64,000 nt of DNA from Ruegeria sp. 6PALISEP08 (lineage in GTDB: Bacteria > Pseudomonadota > Alphaproteobacteria > Rhodobacterales > Rhodobacteraceae), in the NCBI RefSeq assembly GCF_001238295.1, contig NZ_LGXZ01000012.1:1-64000 (forward strand), read 5' to 3'. A model generated the notes under the pieces. The model did no database searches. It was given only the letters and a program-made list of their open reading frames with translations, and was not told where the DNA came from. Made by a program: the position numbers and the translations under genes. Shown here in pieces: positions 1-9,662 of this stretch (its first letter is position 1; every line of letters starts with the position of its first letter).

Positions 1-114
1 TTCCTCAGGCGCCCTTTTGCGATTTGGGGGACCCTTGGTCCCGTGGTTACATCTGCGCGCGCGAGATATTTGGTTCAAAGGGGAAAATCAAGCACATCCT
101 GCCTGAAAAGCGAG

Positions 115-708
115 CTAAGACGCCGGATTTTGAGTGAGTTCGACAGATTCCAGCGGCTGGATCAGGTCAGGCCGTCGGTCGAACCAGCCGTTTTCCTTGT
201 GTTCTTCGGCCAGCCATTCTTCGACTCGGTCGGCAACTTTCAGTGCAAGACCGTCCATTTGCTCTTCTCTCGTGCGGGTGTGACCCGAGCCGGCCAGAGC
301 ACTTTCACCGGTTGTGTCTTCAAGAACCTGAAACTGTTTGCCCTTGGCCAGGAACTCTTTCTTGCGGACGTCGTAGACGTTCACCAGAACAATTGCCGTG
401 CTTTTTGGATTATAGATCACGGGCACGCCGGGAGGGGCCAGCATATAGCCTTCAAGACTGATACCGATGTCATATTCCTGTGCGCCCACGTAGCGACCCA
501 GACGAATGTCCACCGCGTTTTGAATGGCATCCTCCCACTCCTTTGGAGTGGCGTCCCGCGACACCGGTCCTTTTTTTGCTTTTTCAGCAAAAGCGTAATT
601 CACGCGCAGTTTGAATTCCCCAAGGCTCTCGGGTTCTTCGTAAACCTGCGTCTGTGTACACGCGCCCATCAGGGCCAATCCGGTAATCAGGGTCAGAATT
701 CGCAACAT
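115..708 (-). CDS. Predicted outer-membrane lipoprotein of unknown function
   Basis: This encodes a 197-residue protein with a short hydrophobic N-terminus and a lipobox ending at Cys17 (LMGAC), so it should be exported, lipidated and anchored in the envelope. After the signal the sequence is soluble, mixed alpha/beta, and rich in charged residues near the C-terminus. I recognise no catalytic motif or named domain. It lies downstream of parC on the same strand with about 100 bases between them, so it may be its own unit. The lipidation call rests on the visible signal; the function is unknown. Confidence 0.75.
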   Translation of the reverse strand: MLRILTLITGLALMGACTQTQVYEEPESLGEFKLRVNYAFAEKAKKGPVSRDATPKEWEDAIQNAVDIRLGRYVGAQEYDIGISLEGYMLAPPGVPVIYNPKSTAIVLVNVYDVRKKEFLAKGKQFQVLEDTTGESALAGSGHTRTREEQMDGLALKVADRVEEWLAEEHKENGWFDRRPDLIQPLESVELTQNPAS

Positions 709-805
709 GTGTCTCTTCTCGATAGGCCTGTTTTACGGGATGTAGCGCACCGACACGGCCTGTGCAAAGTCGTATCGGCAGAAATTGACTGTTGTGGCCG
801 CCAGA

Positions 806-3154
806 TCACGAAAACTTATAGTCCCGTGGGAAGCCATAGGGCGGCTTTTTCCCGACGCTCGCGCGCTTGGCCAGCCACTGGGTCATATCCGCCTCGTGTC
901 TAGTCTTGTCACCACCCATTGACCATTTCAGGCCCTCTTCCCAATTGAAGGTCGTAATATCCGACAACCCGCCATCCAGTTCCAGCGTGCCCTGTCGCCC
1001 CCGCGCCATGTTGTATTTCTGCAGTCGTACGCCCTTGCCGCGAGTCATCTCGGGCAGCTCTTCTGCCGGGAACACAAGGAACTTGCCGTTCTGAGACACC
1101 ACGGCCACATGGTCCCCTGCAACCGGTTTGCAGATCATCGCCGTTTCGCCGCTTTTGACGTTCAGCACCTGTTTACCGTTGCGGGTCTGGGCCAGTACGT
1201 CATCCTCGGGCACCATGAAGCCATTGCCAGCATCTGACGCCACCAGCAGTTTGCGCCCCGGTTTGTGGATCAGGATGTCGATGATCTGCGCTTCGTTCGG
1301 CAGATCGACCATCAGACGCAGCGGCTCTCCCATGCCTCGCCCACCGGGCAGGTTCGCGGCGCTGAGCGTGTAGAATCGCCCGTTCGAGGCAAACACCAGC
1401 AAGCGGTCGGTAGTTTCCGCATGGAAGATGAAACGCGGGCCGTCGCCATCCTTGAATTTCAACTCGCGCTTCAGGTCGATATGGCCGGTCATGGCGCGAA
1501 TCCAGCCCATCTGAGAGCAGACAACCGTGATCGGTTCTTTGTCGATCATCGCCTCAAGCGGCACTTCCTCGACCTGACCCGCCTCGGCAAATTGAGACCG
1601 ACGCGCGCCGCCTTCGTAGTCTTTGCCAAAGGTCTTCTTGGTCTCTTTCAGCTGCTCTGCAATCTTGGCCCATTGCAGTCCTTCGTCGGCCAGAAGGTCT
1701 TCGAGGTTGGCGCGTTCCAGCATCAGCTCGTCGCGCTCACGCACCAGTTCCATCTCTTCCAGACGGCGCAGACTGCGCAGACGCATGTTAAGGATGGCGT
1801 CGACCTGAACCTCGGACAGCTCGCCCTCGCCCGGTTTGGGCGAGACATAGTCGGCCTCGCTGGTCGCGCGGACGTGGTCGATGCCCCAATCCTCGCGCAT
1901 CAGCGCGGCCTTGGGGTCGTCGTCGTAGCGGATGATGTCGATCACACGGTCGAGGTTCAGGAAGGCAACGATAAAGCCCTCCAACACCTCCAAGCGATGG
2001 TCGATCTTGGCCATGCGATGACGCGATCGGCGCAGCAGCACCTCTTGCCGGTGATCAAGGAAGGCACGCAGAACTTCCTTCATCGAGCAGACCTTGGGCG
2101 TCACACCGTCGATCAGCACGTTCATGTTCAGGCTGAACCGCACCTCAAGGTCCGAGTTGCGATAGAGCATCCCCATCAGCACCTCGGGGTCCACGTTCTT
2201 GGAACGCGGCTCGAGGATCAGGCGGATGTCATCAGCAGATTCGTCCCGGACATCGGCGAGGATCGGGATTTTTTTGGTCTGGATCAGTTCCGCGATCTTT
2301 TCGATCAGCTTGGATTTCTGAACCTGATAGGGGATCTCGGTGACCACAATCTGCCACTGACCACGGCCCAGATCTTCGACCTCGAACTTACAGCGCAGGC
2401 GGAACGACCCGCGCCCGGTGCGATAAGCCTGCGCGATATTCTCAGACGGTTCGACAATGACACCGCCTGTGGGGAAATCCGGACCGGGGACGTAGTTCAA
2501 CAGCGTATCGTCGCGCGCATCCGGCGTCTTGATCAGATGCAGACAGGCGTCGCAGAGTTCCGAGATATTGTGCGGCGGAATATTTGTCGCCATCCCTACC
2601 GCGATACCGCTGGACCCATTGGCCAGCAGGTTCGGAAACTGCGCAGGCAGCACGACCGGTTCGGTCAGTGTGCCGTCATAGTTGTCGCGGAAGTCGACGG
2701 CGTCTTCGTTCAGACCCTCAAGCAGCGCTTCGGCCACGATGGTCATCCGCGCTTCGGTGTAACGTGAGGCCGCCGGGTTATCGCCGTCGATATTGCCAAA
2801 GTTCCCCTGCCCGTCGACCAGCGGGTAACGGACGTTGAAATCCTGCGCCAGGCGCGCCATCGCGTCATAGATCGCAGCATCGCCGTGCGGGTGATAGTTA
2901 CCCATCACGTCGCCCGAAATCTTGGCCGACTTACGAAATCCTCCGGTTGCACTTAGTCGCAGCTCTCTCATCGCATAGAGGATTCGCCGGTGAACCGGCT
3001 TCAAACCGTCACGCGCGTCGGGCAAGGCCCGGTGCATGATGGTGGACAGAGCATAGGTCAGATAGCGTTCGCCAATCGCGCGGCGGAGCGGTTCGGCTAC
3101 CTCGCCCCCATTCTCAGGGGCCTCCATGTTGGGGTCGTCGATGGTATCGTTCAT
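806..3154 (-). CDS. parC: DNA topoisomerase IV subunit A
   Basis: ParC is the DNA-cleaving subunit of topoisomerase IV, which with ParE decatenates daughter chromosomes. The 782-residue product has the GyrA/ParC core: a winged-helix region with HRRILYAM near residue 56, the NYHPHGD segment near residue 87, the catalytic tyrosine in AASRYTEAR at about residue 132, and a C-terminal beta-pinwheel domain from about residue 490. An in-frame TTG lies 21 bases further upstream. I prefer the ATG because it gives the usual alphaproteobacterial N-terminus, although no strong Shine-Dalgarno is seen before either start. The acidic leader before the conserved GERYLTYA is typical of Rhodobacteraceae. parE is not in the window. 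Confidence 0.96.
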   Translation of the reverse strand: MNDTIDDPNMEAPENGGEVAEPLRRAIGERYLTYALSTIMHRALPDARDGLKPVHRRILYAMRELRLSATGGFRKSAKISGDVMGNYHPHGDAAIYDAMARLAQDFNVRYPLVDGQGNFGNIDGDNPAASRYTEARMTIVAEALLEGLNEDAVDFRDNYDGTLTEPVVLPAQFPNLLANGSSGIAVGMATNIPPHNISELCDACLHLIKTPDARDDTLLNYVPGPDFPTGGVIVEPSENIAQAYRTGRGSFRLRCKFEVEDLGRGQWQIVVTEIPYQVQKSKLIEKIAELIQTKKIPILADVRDESADDIRLILEPRSKNVDPEVLMGMLYRNSDLEVRFSLNMNVLIDGVTPKVCSMKEVLRAFLDHRQEVLLRRSRHRMAKIDHRLEVLEGFIVAFLNLDRVIDIIRYDDDPKAALMREDWGIDHVRATSEADYVSPKPGEGELSEVQVDAILNMRLRSLRRLEEMELVRERDELMLERANLEDLLADEGLQWAKIAEQLKETKKTFGKDYEGGARRSQFAEAGQVEEVPLEAMIDKEPITVVCSQMGWIRAMTGHIDLKRELKFKDGDGPRFIFHAETTDRLLVFASNGRFYTLSAANLPGGRGMGEPLRLMVDLPNEAQIIDILIHKPGRKLLVASDAGNGFMVPEDDVLAQTRNGKQVLNVKSGETAMICKPVAGDHVAVVSQNGKFLVFPAEELPEMTRGKGVRLQKYNMARGRQGTLELDGGLSDITTFNWEEGLKWSMGGDKTRHEADMTQWLAKRASVGKKPPYGFPRDYKFS

Positions 3155-3359
3155 ATATGATGTGATACGACGCAAGCGCGTCTTGGTAAAGCAAGCAGCA
3201 GGTATTTAGCTGGGGACAAGTCGCGCTTTTTGCAACAGGGGGAGACAGGTGGTTGTTTTCCCCCGTTTTTCGACTCATCGCTGAAAATATGGTAAGCTTT
3301 CATCAATTGAACTGCTGCCTTTTTATTGATGTTACGATTACCATTGGGGGATGGCCACA

Positions 3360-4007
3360 ATGCGACTGTTGCTAGTTACCTTTGCCGCTCTTGGCTGGAC
3401 CTTTTACGTGATGAGTGGAGGTCCCGAATTCGAACCGCGCGGCGTACGTGAAGCCGAACCAGAACGTGTTGTTGTTGCGCCGAAACCAGTCCGCCCTGTT
3501 ATCGAAACCGCACCAGCGACGAGCCTGGTAACAAAAGCATCCATCCAGCCCGAACATGTACCCTTACCTTCATCCGAACCCACAGTGGAGCCGGATGAAG
3601 CCACGGCCCAACTGGGTGAGGAGGAAACCAAAGCACTGCTGTCGCAGGTCGCAGCAGGGCTGAGGGCGAATCCTTCGCTTTTTAGCGATGAAAACGTGAC
3701 CCTGACCTTGGCTTCTCTGGAAGAAGGCGTGTCTTCGCTTGAACAGGTTGCGACCGATGCTGAATTGCCAACCGTTGACCTGCCCGCGCCCCTTGAAGCC
3801 CCAAAAGACATTCGCGAGATTTCGGGCACCCGCGTAAACTTGCGCGACGGCCCTGGGACCATCTACCCAATCATCGGCAAGGCTCGCATTGGCCAACAGG
3901 TCGAAGTCTTGAGCGAATCGGGCACAGGGTGGTTACGCCTACGCGTGTTGCCCGAGCAACAAGTTGGATGGATTTCGGCATCACTTGTCCGGAAAACAAC
4001 AAACTGA
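3360..4007 (+). CDS. Membrane-anchored SH3b-domain protein
   Basis: This is a 215-residue protein with one N-terminal membrane segment or uncleaved signal (residues 1-18), then a long Pro/Glu/Val-rich spacer of about 125 residues, and a bacterial SH3 domain at about residues 148-212. The SH3b motifs are visible: RVNLRDGPGT, a central IGQQVEVL strand and a closing GWISASLV. Such domains usually bind peptidoglycan stems or act as periplasmic protein-protein modules. A GGGGG tract at 3346-3350 sits at the right distance for the ATG at 3360; the in-frame ATG at 3351 is too close to it. The gene is divergent from parC. The exact role is unknown. Confidence 0.8.
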   Translation: MRLLLVTFAALGWTFYVMSGGPEFEPRGVREAEPERVVVAPKPVRPVIETAPATSLVTKASIQPEHVPLPSSEPTVEPDEATAQLGEEETKALLSQVAAGLRANPSLFSDENVTLTLASLEEGVSSLEQVATDAELPTVDLPAPLEAPKDIREISGTRVNLRDGPGTIYPIIGKARIGQQVEVLSESGTGWLRLRVLPEQQVGWISASLVRKTTN

Positions 4008-4033
4008 CGTCCGAGCATCATTGCCCTGCCACA

Positions 4034-4060
4034 AACCCCGCCATAGCTATGGGTGGGGTT
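4034..4060 (+). terminator. Stem-loop between the SH3 gene and the SDR gene
   Basis: A 9-bp stem (AACCCCGCC paired with GGGTGGGGTT, one G-T wobble) encloses a 9-base loop. It starts about 27 bases after the SH3 stop codon and ends about 8 bases before the SDR ribosome site. There is no proper T-tract, so it may be a weak terminator, a stabilising 3' hairpin or a translation-limiting structure for the SDR gene. Confidence 0.4.
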
Positions 4061-4076
4061 CAGGTTCGGAAGGCTC

Positions 4077-4904
4077 ATGCAGAAATCGATACTCATTACA
4101 GGATGCTCTTCTGGAATAGGCCTGGATGCAGCACACGGAATGCGTGCACGCGGCTGGCGTGTCTTTGCGTCCTGCCGTCAACAACGCGATTGCGATCGTT
4201 TGCGTGCGCAAGGCTTTGAAAGCCCCAGGATCGACTATACAGAAACCGAAAGCATCACGTCAGGATTATCATCTGTGCTTGAGGCCACGGGCGGTACTCT
4301 GGATGCCTTGTTCAACAACGGCGCCCATGGTCTGCCAGGGGCCGTTGAAGACGTTCCAACAGACGGATTGCGCCATATCTTTGAAACCAATGTCTTCGGA
4401 TGGCATGAGCTGACACGCCAAGTGATTCCCGTCATGCGGGAACAGGGCCATGGCCGAATTGTTCAGTGTTCTTCGGTTCTGGGCCTTGTCGCCTTTCCCT
4501 GGCGCGGAGCCTATGTAGCCACCAAATACGCCATCGAGGGCTTGACCGATACGATGCGGTTGGAGTTGCGCGATACCGGGATTCACGTCGTCCTGATCGA
4601 ACCTGGACCAATCACTTCGAAACTCAGGGAAAAAGCAATCCCGATGTTCGAAAGATTCATTGATTGGGAAAACTCGGCCCTACGTGCAAAATACGAAGCC
4701 TCGCTGTTGAAACGGCTCTATGAAAGCAACGGCCCAGATCGATTCGAGCTGCCCGCCTCGGCCGTGACTGACAAACTGGCTTACGCGGTAGAAGCCCGGC
4801 GCCCGAAGCCGCGCTATTACGTGACGACGCCGACCTACATCGCCGGCGTTCTGCGCCGAGTTTTGCCCACCAAGGCCACCGACCGCATACTGTCAGACAT
4901 CTGA
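4077..4904 (+). CDS. Short-chain dehydrogenase/reductase
   Basis: This is a classical SDR oxidoreductase of 275 residues. It has the NAD(P)-binding TGCSSGIG motif at residues 8-15, the NNGAHG structural motif near residue 80, and the Ser-Tyr-Lys catalytic set (CSSVLG at about 131-136, Tyr146 and Lys150 in YVATK). The basic residue ASCRQ after the second strand suggests NADP preference. The substrate cannot be read from sequence. The start at 4077 places the Rossmann motif at the family's usual distance and follows a GGAAGG sequence only three bases away, which is somewhat tight. The C-terminal tail (residues 235-275) resembles SDRs annotated as acting on lipids or retinol-like substrates. Confidence 0.9.
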   Translation: MQKSILITGCSSGIGLDAAHGMRARGWRVFASCRQQRDCDRLRAQGFESPRIDYTETESITSGLSSVLEATGGTLDALFNNGAHGLPGAVEDVPTDGLRHIFETNVFGWHELTRQVIPVMREQGHGRIVQCSSVLGLVAFPWRGAYVATKYAIEGLTDTMRLELRDTGIHVVLIEPGPITSKLREKAIPMFERFIDWENSALRAKYEASLLKRLYESNGPDRFELPASAVTDKLAYAVEARRPKPRYYVTTPTYIAGVLRRVLPTKATDRILSDI

Positions 4905-4981
4905 GACGAAATTTCCCGTTCGCTTTTTGACGCCCTGACGCTAGATGGGGCATAATCGAAAAAACCGGACGGTGATTTGTA

Positions 4982-5185
4982 ATGGACCTTTTGATGGTCG
5001 TTCTGCTTTTGGCCATGGCGGCGGTTGTCGTTGTGTTGGCCTTAGGCATCGCGAATTTCGGCAAAGGCGGCATGGAAGCCGCAAAGAAAAGCAACAAGAT
5101 GATGCGGCTGCGCATCCTCTTTCAGTTCATTGCCGTGGTGCTGATCGTGCTTTTCGTCTATCTGCGCGGACAAGGGGTGCAATAA
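4982..5185 (+). CDS. Small twin-transmembrane HIG1-type protein
   Basis: This 67-residue protein has two hydrophobic helices (about residues 3-24 and 45-62) joined by a basic loop (FGKGGMEAAKKSNKMMRLRI). The layout matches the bacterial HIG1 / hypoxia-induced family, membrane proteins linked in some organisms to respiratory oxidases. Its TAA stop is directly followed by the ATG of the adenosyltransferase gene, so the two are very likely co-translated. This pairing is common in Rhodobacteraceae, but its functional reason is not known to me. Confidence 0.8.
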   Translation: MDLLMVVLLLAMAAVVVVLALGIANFGKGGMEAAKKSNKMMRLRILFQFIAVVLIVLFVYLRGQGVQ

Positions 5186-5758
5186 ATGGTCGTTCTCAAC
5201 AAGATTTATACGCGCACGGGCGACGACGGCAAAACGGCCCTGGGCAATGGTGAACGCGTGGCCAAATACGCAGGCCGCGTTGCCGCCTATGGCACGGTGG
5301 ATGAGTTGAACGCCTTTGTGGGCGTGGCCCGGTCTGAAGCCGAAGGTGAAGTCGACGCAGCATTGTCTCGCATTCAGAATGACCTGTTCGATTTGGGCGC
5401 GGATTTCTGCCGTCCCGATATGGATAAGGATGCCGAGGCCGACTATCCGCCCCTGCGCGTCGTACCTTCTCAGATCGACCGGCTCGAGGCCGAGATTGAT
5501 GCAATGAACGAAGCGCTGGAACCGCTGCGCAGCTTCATCCTGCCCGGTGGCTCGCGTCTGGCCGCGCAACTGCACGTGTGCCGCACCGTATCGCGCCGGG
5601 CAGAACGTCTGGCCGTCGAACTGACGAATATAGAGCCCGTCAACGCCGTAGCTGTCAAATATCTCAACCGGCTGAGCGACTGGTTCTTTGTGGCCGCTCG
5701 TTGCGCAAACACCAACGGGAAAGACGACGTTTTGTGGGTTCCGGGCGCGAACCGCTGA
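5186..5758 (+). CDS. Cob(I)alamin adenosyltransferase, PduO type
   Basis: The enzyme transfers the 5'-deoxyadenosyl group of ATP to cob(I)alamin, making the coenzyme B12 needed by mutases such as methylmalonyl-CoA and ethylmalonyl-CoA mutase. The 190-residue product carries the N-terminal ATP-binding signature KIYTRTGDDGKTAL, the central VSRRAERLAV helix with its conserved Arg pair, and the C-terminal NRLSDWFFVAAR motif, all typical of the trimeric PduO/MMAB family. It starts immediately after the stop of the HIG1-type gene. The role is consistent with the mcd gene and cobC-cobD elsewhere in the window. It is distinct from the CobA/BtuR type. Confidence 0.93.
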   Translation: MVVLNKIYTRTGDDGKTALGNGERVAKYAGRVAAYGTVDELNAFVGVARSEAEGEVDAALSRIQNDLFDLGADFCRPDMDKDAEADYPPLRVVPSQIDRLEAEIDAMNEALEPLRSFILPGGSRLAAQLHVCRTVSRRAERLAVELTNIEPVNAVAVKYLNRLSDWFFVAARCANTNGKDDVLWVPGANR

Positions 5759-6029
5759 AGGCGGCGCGGTGGCAAGTGGACACCGTAGCGACCGGAAAGG
5801 CGAAGCCCCAGCCAGAAGGCTGGGCGTGAACTGCTGACTACGAAATACCAATTCTGCGGGTAACAATCTTTCGCCTCAAAGCAAAAAAATTGCGAAACGC
5901 GACGTCCCGGCGGCATGACGTGACGATTTTGCTCTGTTGCGCCACTGCGGCAGGCGCTATCTAGTCCCTCGAGAGCATTGGTGGAGTCGCCTTCGCGGCT
6001 TACCGTTTTTTTGAGGAGAAAGCGCTACA

Positions 6030-6788
6030 ATGAAGGTACTGGTGCCTGTCAAGCGCGTGATTGACTACAATGTGAAGGTCCGCGTGAAAGCGGACGGTAG
6101 CGGTGTTGATCTCGCCAATGTCAAAATGTCGATGAACCCGTTCGACGAGATTGCTGTTGAAGAGGCGATTCGCCTGAAAGAAGCAGGCAAGGCTGACGAA
6201 GTCGTTGCTGTTTCGATTGGTGTGAAGCAGGCGCAGGAAACCCTGCGCACCGCGCTGGCCATGGGTGCAGACCGCGCCATCCTGGTTGTTGCGGCTGACG
6301 ACGTACACACTGATATCGAGCCTCTGGCCGTGGCCAAAATCCTGGCCAAAGTGGTTGAGGAAGAGCAGCCGGGCATCGTCCTGGCGGGCAAGCAGGCGAT
6401 CGACAACGACATGAACGCCACTGGCCAGATGCTGTCGGCCCTGCTGGGTTGGTCGCAAGGCACCTTCGCGTCCGAGCTGGACATCGAAGGCGACGCTGCC
6501 CGGATCACCCGCGAGGTGGATGGCGGTCTGCAAACCATCAGCGTCAAGATGCCGACCATCGTGACCGTCGATCTGCGCCTGAACGAGCCGCGCTATGCGT
6601 CGCTGCCCAACATCATGAAGGCGAAGAAAAAGCCGCTGGACGAGAAAACCGCCGCCGATTACGGCGTCGACGTCACGCCGCGTCTGGAGATTGTCAAAAC
6701 CGACGAACCCCCGGCGCGCGCTGCTGGTATCGTTGTCGGCTCGGTCGACGAGCTGGTCGAGAAACTCAAAGAAGCGGGGGCTGTGTAA
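6030..6788 (+). CDS. etfB: Electron transfer flavoprotein, beta subunit
   Basis: EtfB, with EtfA, forms the FAD/AMP-containing heterodimer that takes electrons from acyl-CoA dehydrogenases and passes them to ETF-ubiquinone oxidoreductase. The 252-residue protein begins with the typical [19 protein letters not shown] and contains the conserved [22 protein letters not shown] segment that binds AMP and recognises partner dehydrogenases. A strong GAGGAG precedes the start. Its stop overlaps the etfA start (TAATG). A likely electron donor, methylsuccinyl-CoA dehydrogenase, is encoded at 19.2-20.9 kb. Confidence 0.96.
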   Translation: MKVLVPVKRVIDYNVKVRVKADGSGVDLANVKMSMNPFDEIAVEEAIRLKEAGKADEVVAVSIGVKQAQETLRTALAMGADRAILVVAADDVHTDIEPLAVAKILAKVVEEEQPGIVLAGKQAIDNDMNATGQMLSALLGWSQGTFASELDIEGDAARITREVDGGLQTISVKMPTIVTVDLRLNEPRYASLPNIMKAKKKPLDEKTAADYGVDVTPRLEIVKTDEPPARAAGIVVGSVDELVEKLKEAGAV

Positions 6789-7717
6789 TGGCTGTACTTC
6801 TGCTTGCCGAAGTCAACAACGGTGAACTGGCGCTGGATGCGACCGCAAAGGCCGTGACCGCTGCGAAAGCACTGGGTGACATCACCGTTCTGGCCGCTGG
6901 TGGCTCTGCCGCCGCTGCTGGGGAAGCCGCCGCCAAGATCGATGGCGTGTCCAAGGTTCTGGTAGCCGAGGACGCATCGCTGGGTCACCGCCTGGCGGAA
7001 TCAACCGCAGCCCTGATCGTAGGTCTGGCTGATGGGTACGAGCATATCGTTGCCCCTGCCACCACCGACGCCAAGAACGTGATGCCGCGCGTGGCCGCGC
7101 TGCTGGACGTCATGGTAATCTCGGATGCATCCGGCGTGGTCGATGGTTCGACCTTCGAGCGCCCGATCTACGCGGGCAACGCGGTTCAGACGGTGAAATC
7201 GAACGACGCCAAAAAGGTTGTCACCCTGCGTACCGCCAGCTTTGACGCAGCGGGTGAAGGTGGCTCGGCGGCGGTTGAAACCATCTCGGTCGGCGACAAC
7301 CCGGGTCTATCGTCCTGGGTCGAGGACAAGGTCGCCGAAAGCGACCGTCCGGAACTGACCTCGGCCGGTGTTGTTGTCTCGGGCGGCCGTGGTGTCGGTT
7401 CGGAAGAGGACTTCAAACTGATCGAGGGTCTGGCCGACAAGCTGGGCGCTGCTGTAGGCGCATCACGCGCCGCTGTTGACTCGGGCTATGCTCCGAACGA
7501 CTGGCAGGTAGGTCAGACCGGTAAGGTAGTTGCACCGGACCTGTATGTCGCTGTTGGCATCTCGGGCGCGATCCAGCACCTGGCCGGCATGAAGGACTCA
7601 AAGGTCATCGTGGCGATCAACAAAGACGAAGAAGCACCGATCTTCCAGGTCGCCGACTTCGGACTGGTTGCAGACCTGTTCCAGGCCGTGCCGGAACTCA
7701 CCGAAAAACTCGGCTAA
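6788..7717 (+). CDS. etfA: Electron transfer flavoprotein, alpha subunit
   Basis: EtfA carries the FAD that shuttles electrons from acyl-CoA dehydrogenases to the quinone pool. The 309-residue product has the N-terminal adenine-nucleotide-hydrolase-like fold and a C-terminal FAD domain with [32 protein letters not shown] and the [12 protein letters not shown] segment. The ATG overlaps the etfB stop by one base, so translation is coupled. The open frame extends upstream inside etfB, but only this ATG gives the family N-terminus ([11 protein letters not shown]). A strong terminator follows. Confidence 0.97.
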   Translation: MAVLLLAEVNNGELALDATAKAVTAAKALGDITVLAAGGSAAAAGEAAAKIDGVSKVLVAEDASLGHRLAESTAALIVGLADGYEHIVAPATTDAKNVMPRVAALLDVMVISDASGVVDGSTFERPIYAGNAVQTVKSNDAKKVVTLRTASFDAAGEGGSAAVETISVGDNPGLSSWVEDKVAESDRPELTSAGVVVSGGRGVGSEEDFKLIEGLADKLGAAVGASRAAVDSGYAPNDWQVGQTGKVVAPDLYVAVGISGAIQHLAGMKDSKVIVAINKDEEAPIFQVADFGLVADLFQAVPELTEKLG

Positions 7718-7744
7718 AGCCGAGATTTTTGACAACACATCTTC

Positions 7745-7771
7745 AAAGGCCCGCCAAAAGGCGGGCCTTTT
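7745..7771 (+). terminator. Rho-independent terminator after etfBA
   Basis: A perfect 11-bp stem (AAAGGCCCGCC with GGCGGGCCTTT) with an AAAA loop ends in a short T-run. It starts 28 bases after the etfA stop. Its 3' edge touches the stop region of the convergent DUF6473 pseudogene, and the A-rich left side means it may also work on the other strand. Confidence 0.85.
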
Positions 7772-8573
7772 CAGTTCAGGTCGCGCAAAACAGGTAACAG
7801 TTTCCCGGCAATCTCTCTGTGCGCAGACGGGCCGATCACATGCTCAGCCATCGGCTGTTGCAACGTCCCAAACAACACGTCCTCCAACGCGTCTGACTCC
7901 GCCGCCACGCGAACCGAGCATTCAACAACGCTGGTACAAAGGGGCCGAAGCTGTTCGATCATCGCGGCATCCGGTAAGACAGGATCGCTATGCATACCCG
8001 TCCGCCTCTGCACATGCAGCCAAAGCAGAATGACCGGCGGCTTTATGCGGCGTATCAATTCTGAACAAGCGCGCAACCAAGCGTCTCGCAACTCTTGCGC
8101 GACAATTTCGAAACGGGCGTCTTGGTTAGTGCGCAGCCGATCCAACAGATGCCGCACGAAATGGACTTCCGTGAAATCGACCTCCGGATATAGTTGTACC
8201 AGATCGTGCGAGGGCTCCAAGAAACGATCATTGCGGCGCGGATGCACCCGGTAGAACCGGTTCGACTGGCACGGCAGATCGGGTGCCTGCAATACGCAAA
8301 TCTCTGACGCTTTTACCAGCTTCAACAGTGCCGGATCCCCCAGCATGGCCTCAACACCACAAAAAAGGCTGCCGAAATTGATGCAGGCAGCTTCAACCGT
8401 TTCCCAAGCTCGGCTGGAAACGGATGCTCCACAAACCGGCCAAAGGTTTCCTCTCCCCCCAGGCAGGCCACATATGGCTTGCCCAATTCACCCGGTGGGC
8501 CCCTAAACCACAACTTGGATCCCATGTATTGACAGGCGGCCTCTCCTCCGCCGCCAGATTGATGAAAGCTCAT
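7771..8573 (-). pseudogene. DUF6473 family gene disrupted by a single-base frameshift
   Basis: Two abutting frames make one DUF6473-like protein of about 267 residues. The upstream frame (from ATG 8573) gives the family N-terminus MSFHQSGGG...GSKLWFRGPPG...YVACLGGEETFGRFVEHPFPAELG. The downstream frame gives ETVEAACINFGSLFCGVEAMLGDPALL...NRFYRVHPRRNDRFLEPS...DFTEVHFVRHLL to the natural end. The switch occurs in the GGGAAA run at about 8400-8405 and is explained by loss of one base, most simply one G. Without repair the first frame ends after 83 residues. It could be a true recent pseudogene or a sequencing error in a homopolymer. DUF6473 proteins have no established function. Confidence 0.8.
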
Positions 8574-8737
8574 ATCAAGCCCCCCATTTTCTCACCCGGT
8601 TGCCATCTTGCGGCCTCAGGTGTTGAGAAAACCCTAATGCGCGCATTTGAAGCGAAATTGACAGGTTCGATCCCCTTGCCGCCTGCCCCGCTCTGCCGAT
8701 ACTGTCGCGATAACCTTCAGGGCAGAGGCAGCTGGAC

Positions 8738-9613
8738 ATGGAAATACAATCGATCGGAGTAATTGGCGCGGGTCAGATGGGCAATGGGATTGCCCATGTT
8801 CTGGCATTGGCGGGATACGAGGTCTTGCTGAACGATGTCAGCCAGGACGCGCTGAATAACGCCGTGACTATTATCGAAGGCAACATGGCGCGCCAAGCCT
8901 CTCGCGGCAAGATCAGCGACGACGACATGCAGGCCGCCTTGGAACGGATCGCGACTACGTTGGAACTGCCCCGTATTGGTCAGACCGATCTGGTCATCGA
9001 GGCCGCGACAGAGCGGGAGACAATCAAACAGGCAATCTTCGAAGACCTGCAACCACATCTGCTGCCACATACGATTTTGACGTCGAACACATCGTCCATT
9101 TCAATCACACGCCTGGCCAGCCGCACCGACCGGCCAGAGCGGTTCATGGGCTTTCACTTCATGAACCCGGTGCCTGTCATGCAACTGGTGGAACTGATCC
9201 GCGGCATTGCCACCGACGAAGAAACCTTCAGCGCCTGTAAGGTCGTGGTCGATCGCCTTGGTAAAACGGCCGCCAGCGCCGAAGATTTCCCGGCCTTCAT
9301 CGTCAACCGGATCCTGATGCCGATGATCAATGAGGCCGTTTATACGCTGTATGAAGGCGTCGGAAGCGTACAGTCCATCGACCAATCGATGAAGCTGGGC
9401 GCGAATCATCCCATGGGGCCGCTGGAGCTGGCGGATTTCATCGGACTGGACACCTGCTTGGCAATCATGAACGTCTTGCATGATGGGCTGGCCGATACCA
9501 AGTACCGCCCCTGTCCGCTGCTGACGAAATATGTCGAGGCTGGCTGGTTGGGCCGCAAGACCGAACGTGGATTCTATGACTATCGCGGTGAGATTCCGGT
9601 TCCGACCCGGTAG
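8738..9613 (+). CDS. 3-hydroxybutyryl-CoA dehydrogenase
   Basis: This NAD(P)-dependent enzyme interconverts 3-hydroxybutyryl-CoA and acetoacetyl-CoA in short-chain fatty acid or butanoate metabolism. The 291-residue protein starts with the Rossmann motif GVIGAGQMGNGIA, has the SNTSSISIT segment, the catalytic His140 in GFHFMNPVPVMQLVE with its partner Glu152, and the C-terminal dimerisation domain with NRILMPMINEA and GANHPMGPLELADFIGLD. The length matches the single-domain HbdA/PaaH type rather than fused FadB. It lies near etfBA, as in many Roseobacters, separated only by the broken DUF6473 gene. Confidence 0.94.
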   Translation: MEIQSIGVIGAGQMGNGIAHVLALAGYEVLLNDVSQDALNNAVTIIEGNMARQASRGKISDDDMQAALERIATTLELPRIGQTDLVIEAATERETIKQAIFEDLQPHLLPHTILTSNTSSISITRLASRTDRPERFMGFHFMNPVPVMQLVELIRGIATDEETFSACKVVVDRLGKTAASAEDFPAFIVNRILMPMINEAVYTLYEGVGSVQSIDQSMKLGANHPMGPLELADFIGLDTCLAIMNVLHDGLADTKYRPCPLLTKYVEAGWLGRKTERGFYDYRGEIPVPTR

Positions 9614-9616
9614 TTC

Positions 9617-9630
9617 GGGGGCCAGCCCCC
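9617..9630. terminator. GC hairpin between convergent genes
   Basis: GGGGG and CCCCC flank a four-base loop just after the hydroxybutyryl-CoA dehydrogenase stop, 33 bases before the stop of the convergent acyltransferase gene. No T-run follows on either strand, so termination is only suggested by position. Confidence 0.35.
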
Positions 9631-9662
9631 AACCCGGGATAATTAGCCCGAAAGAGCGCTGA

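Noticed and set aside
28..42. GGGACC/GGTCCC hairpin at the window edge
   Set aside because: The stem is only six pairs, has no T-run and cannot be placed relative to a gene at the edge of the sequence.
1265..2767. 500-codon open frame on the plus strand inside parC
   Set aside because: It is fully antisense to a clear parC gene and shows no domain or ribosome site. Long antisense frames are expected in high-GC DNA with this codon bias.
8399..8406. GGGAAAC as a programmed -1 frameshift site in the DUF6473 gene
   Set aside because: The heptamer G GGA AAC needs the zero frame to read GGA-AAC. Here the zero frame reads GGG-AAA-C, so the phase is wrong, and no strong downstream structure is evident. 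A one-base deletion is simpler.
8658..8680. TTGACA followed by GGTTCGATCCCC, resembling a promoter -35 and a tRNA T-loop
   Set aside because: No -10 element lies at 16-18 bases, the supposed T-arm stem does not pair, and no acceptor or anticodon arm can be built.
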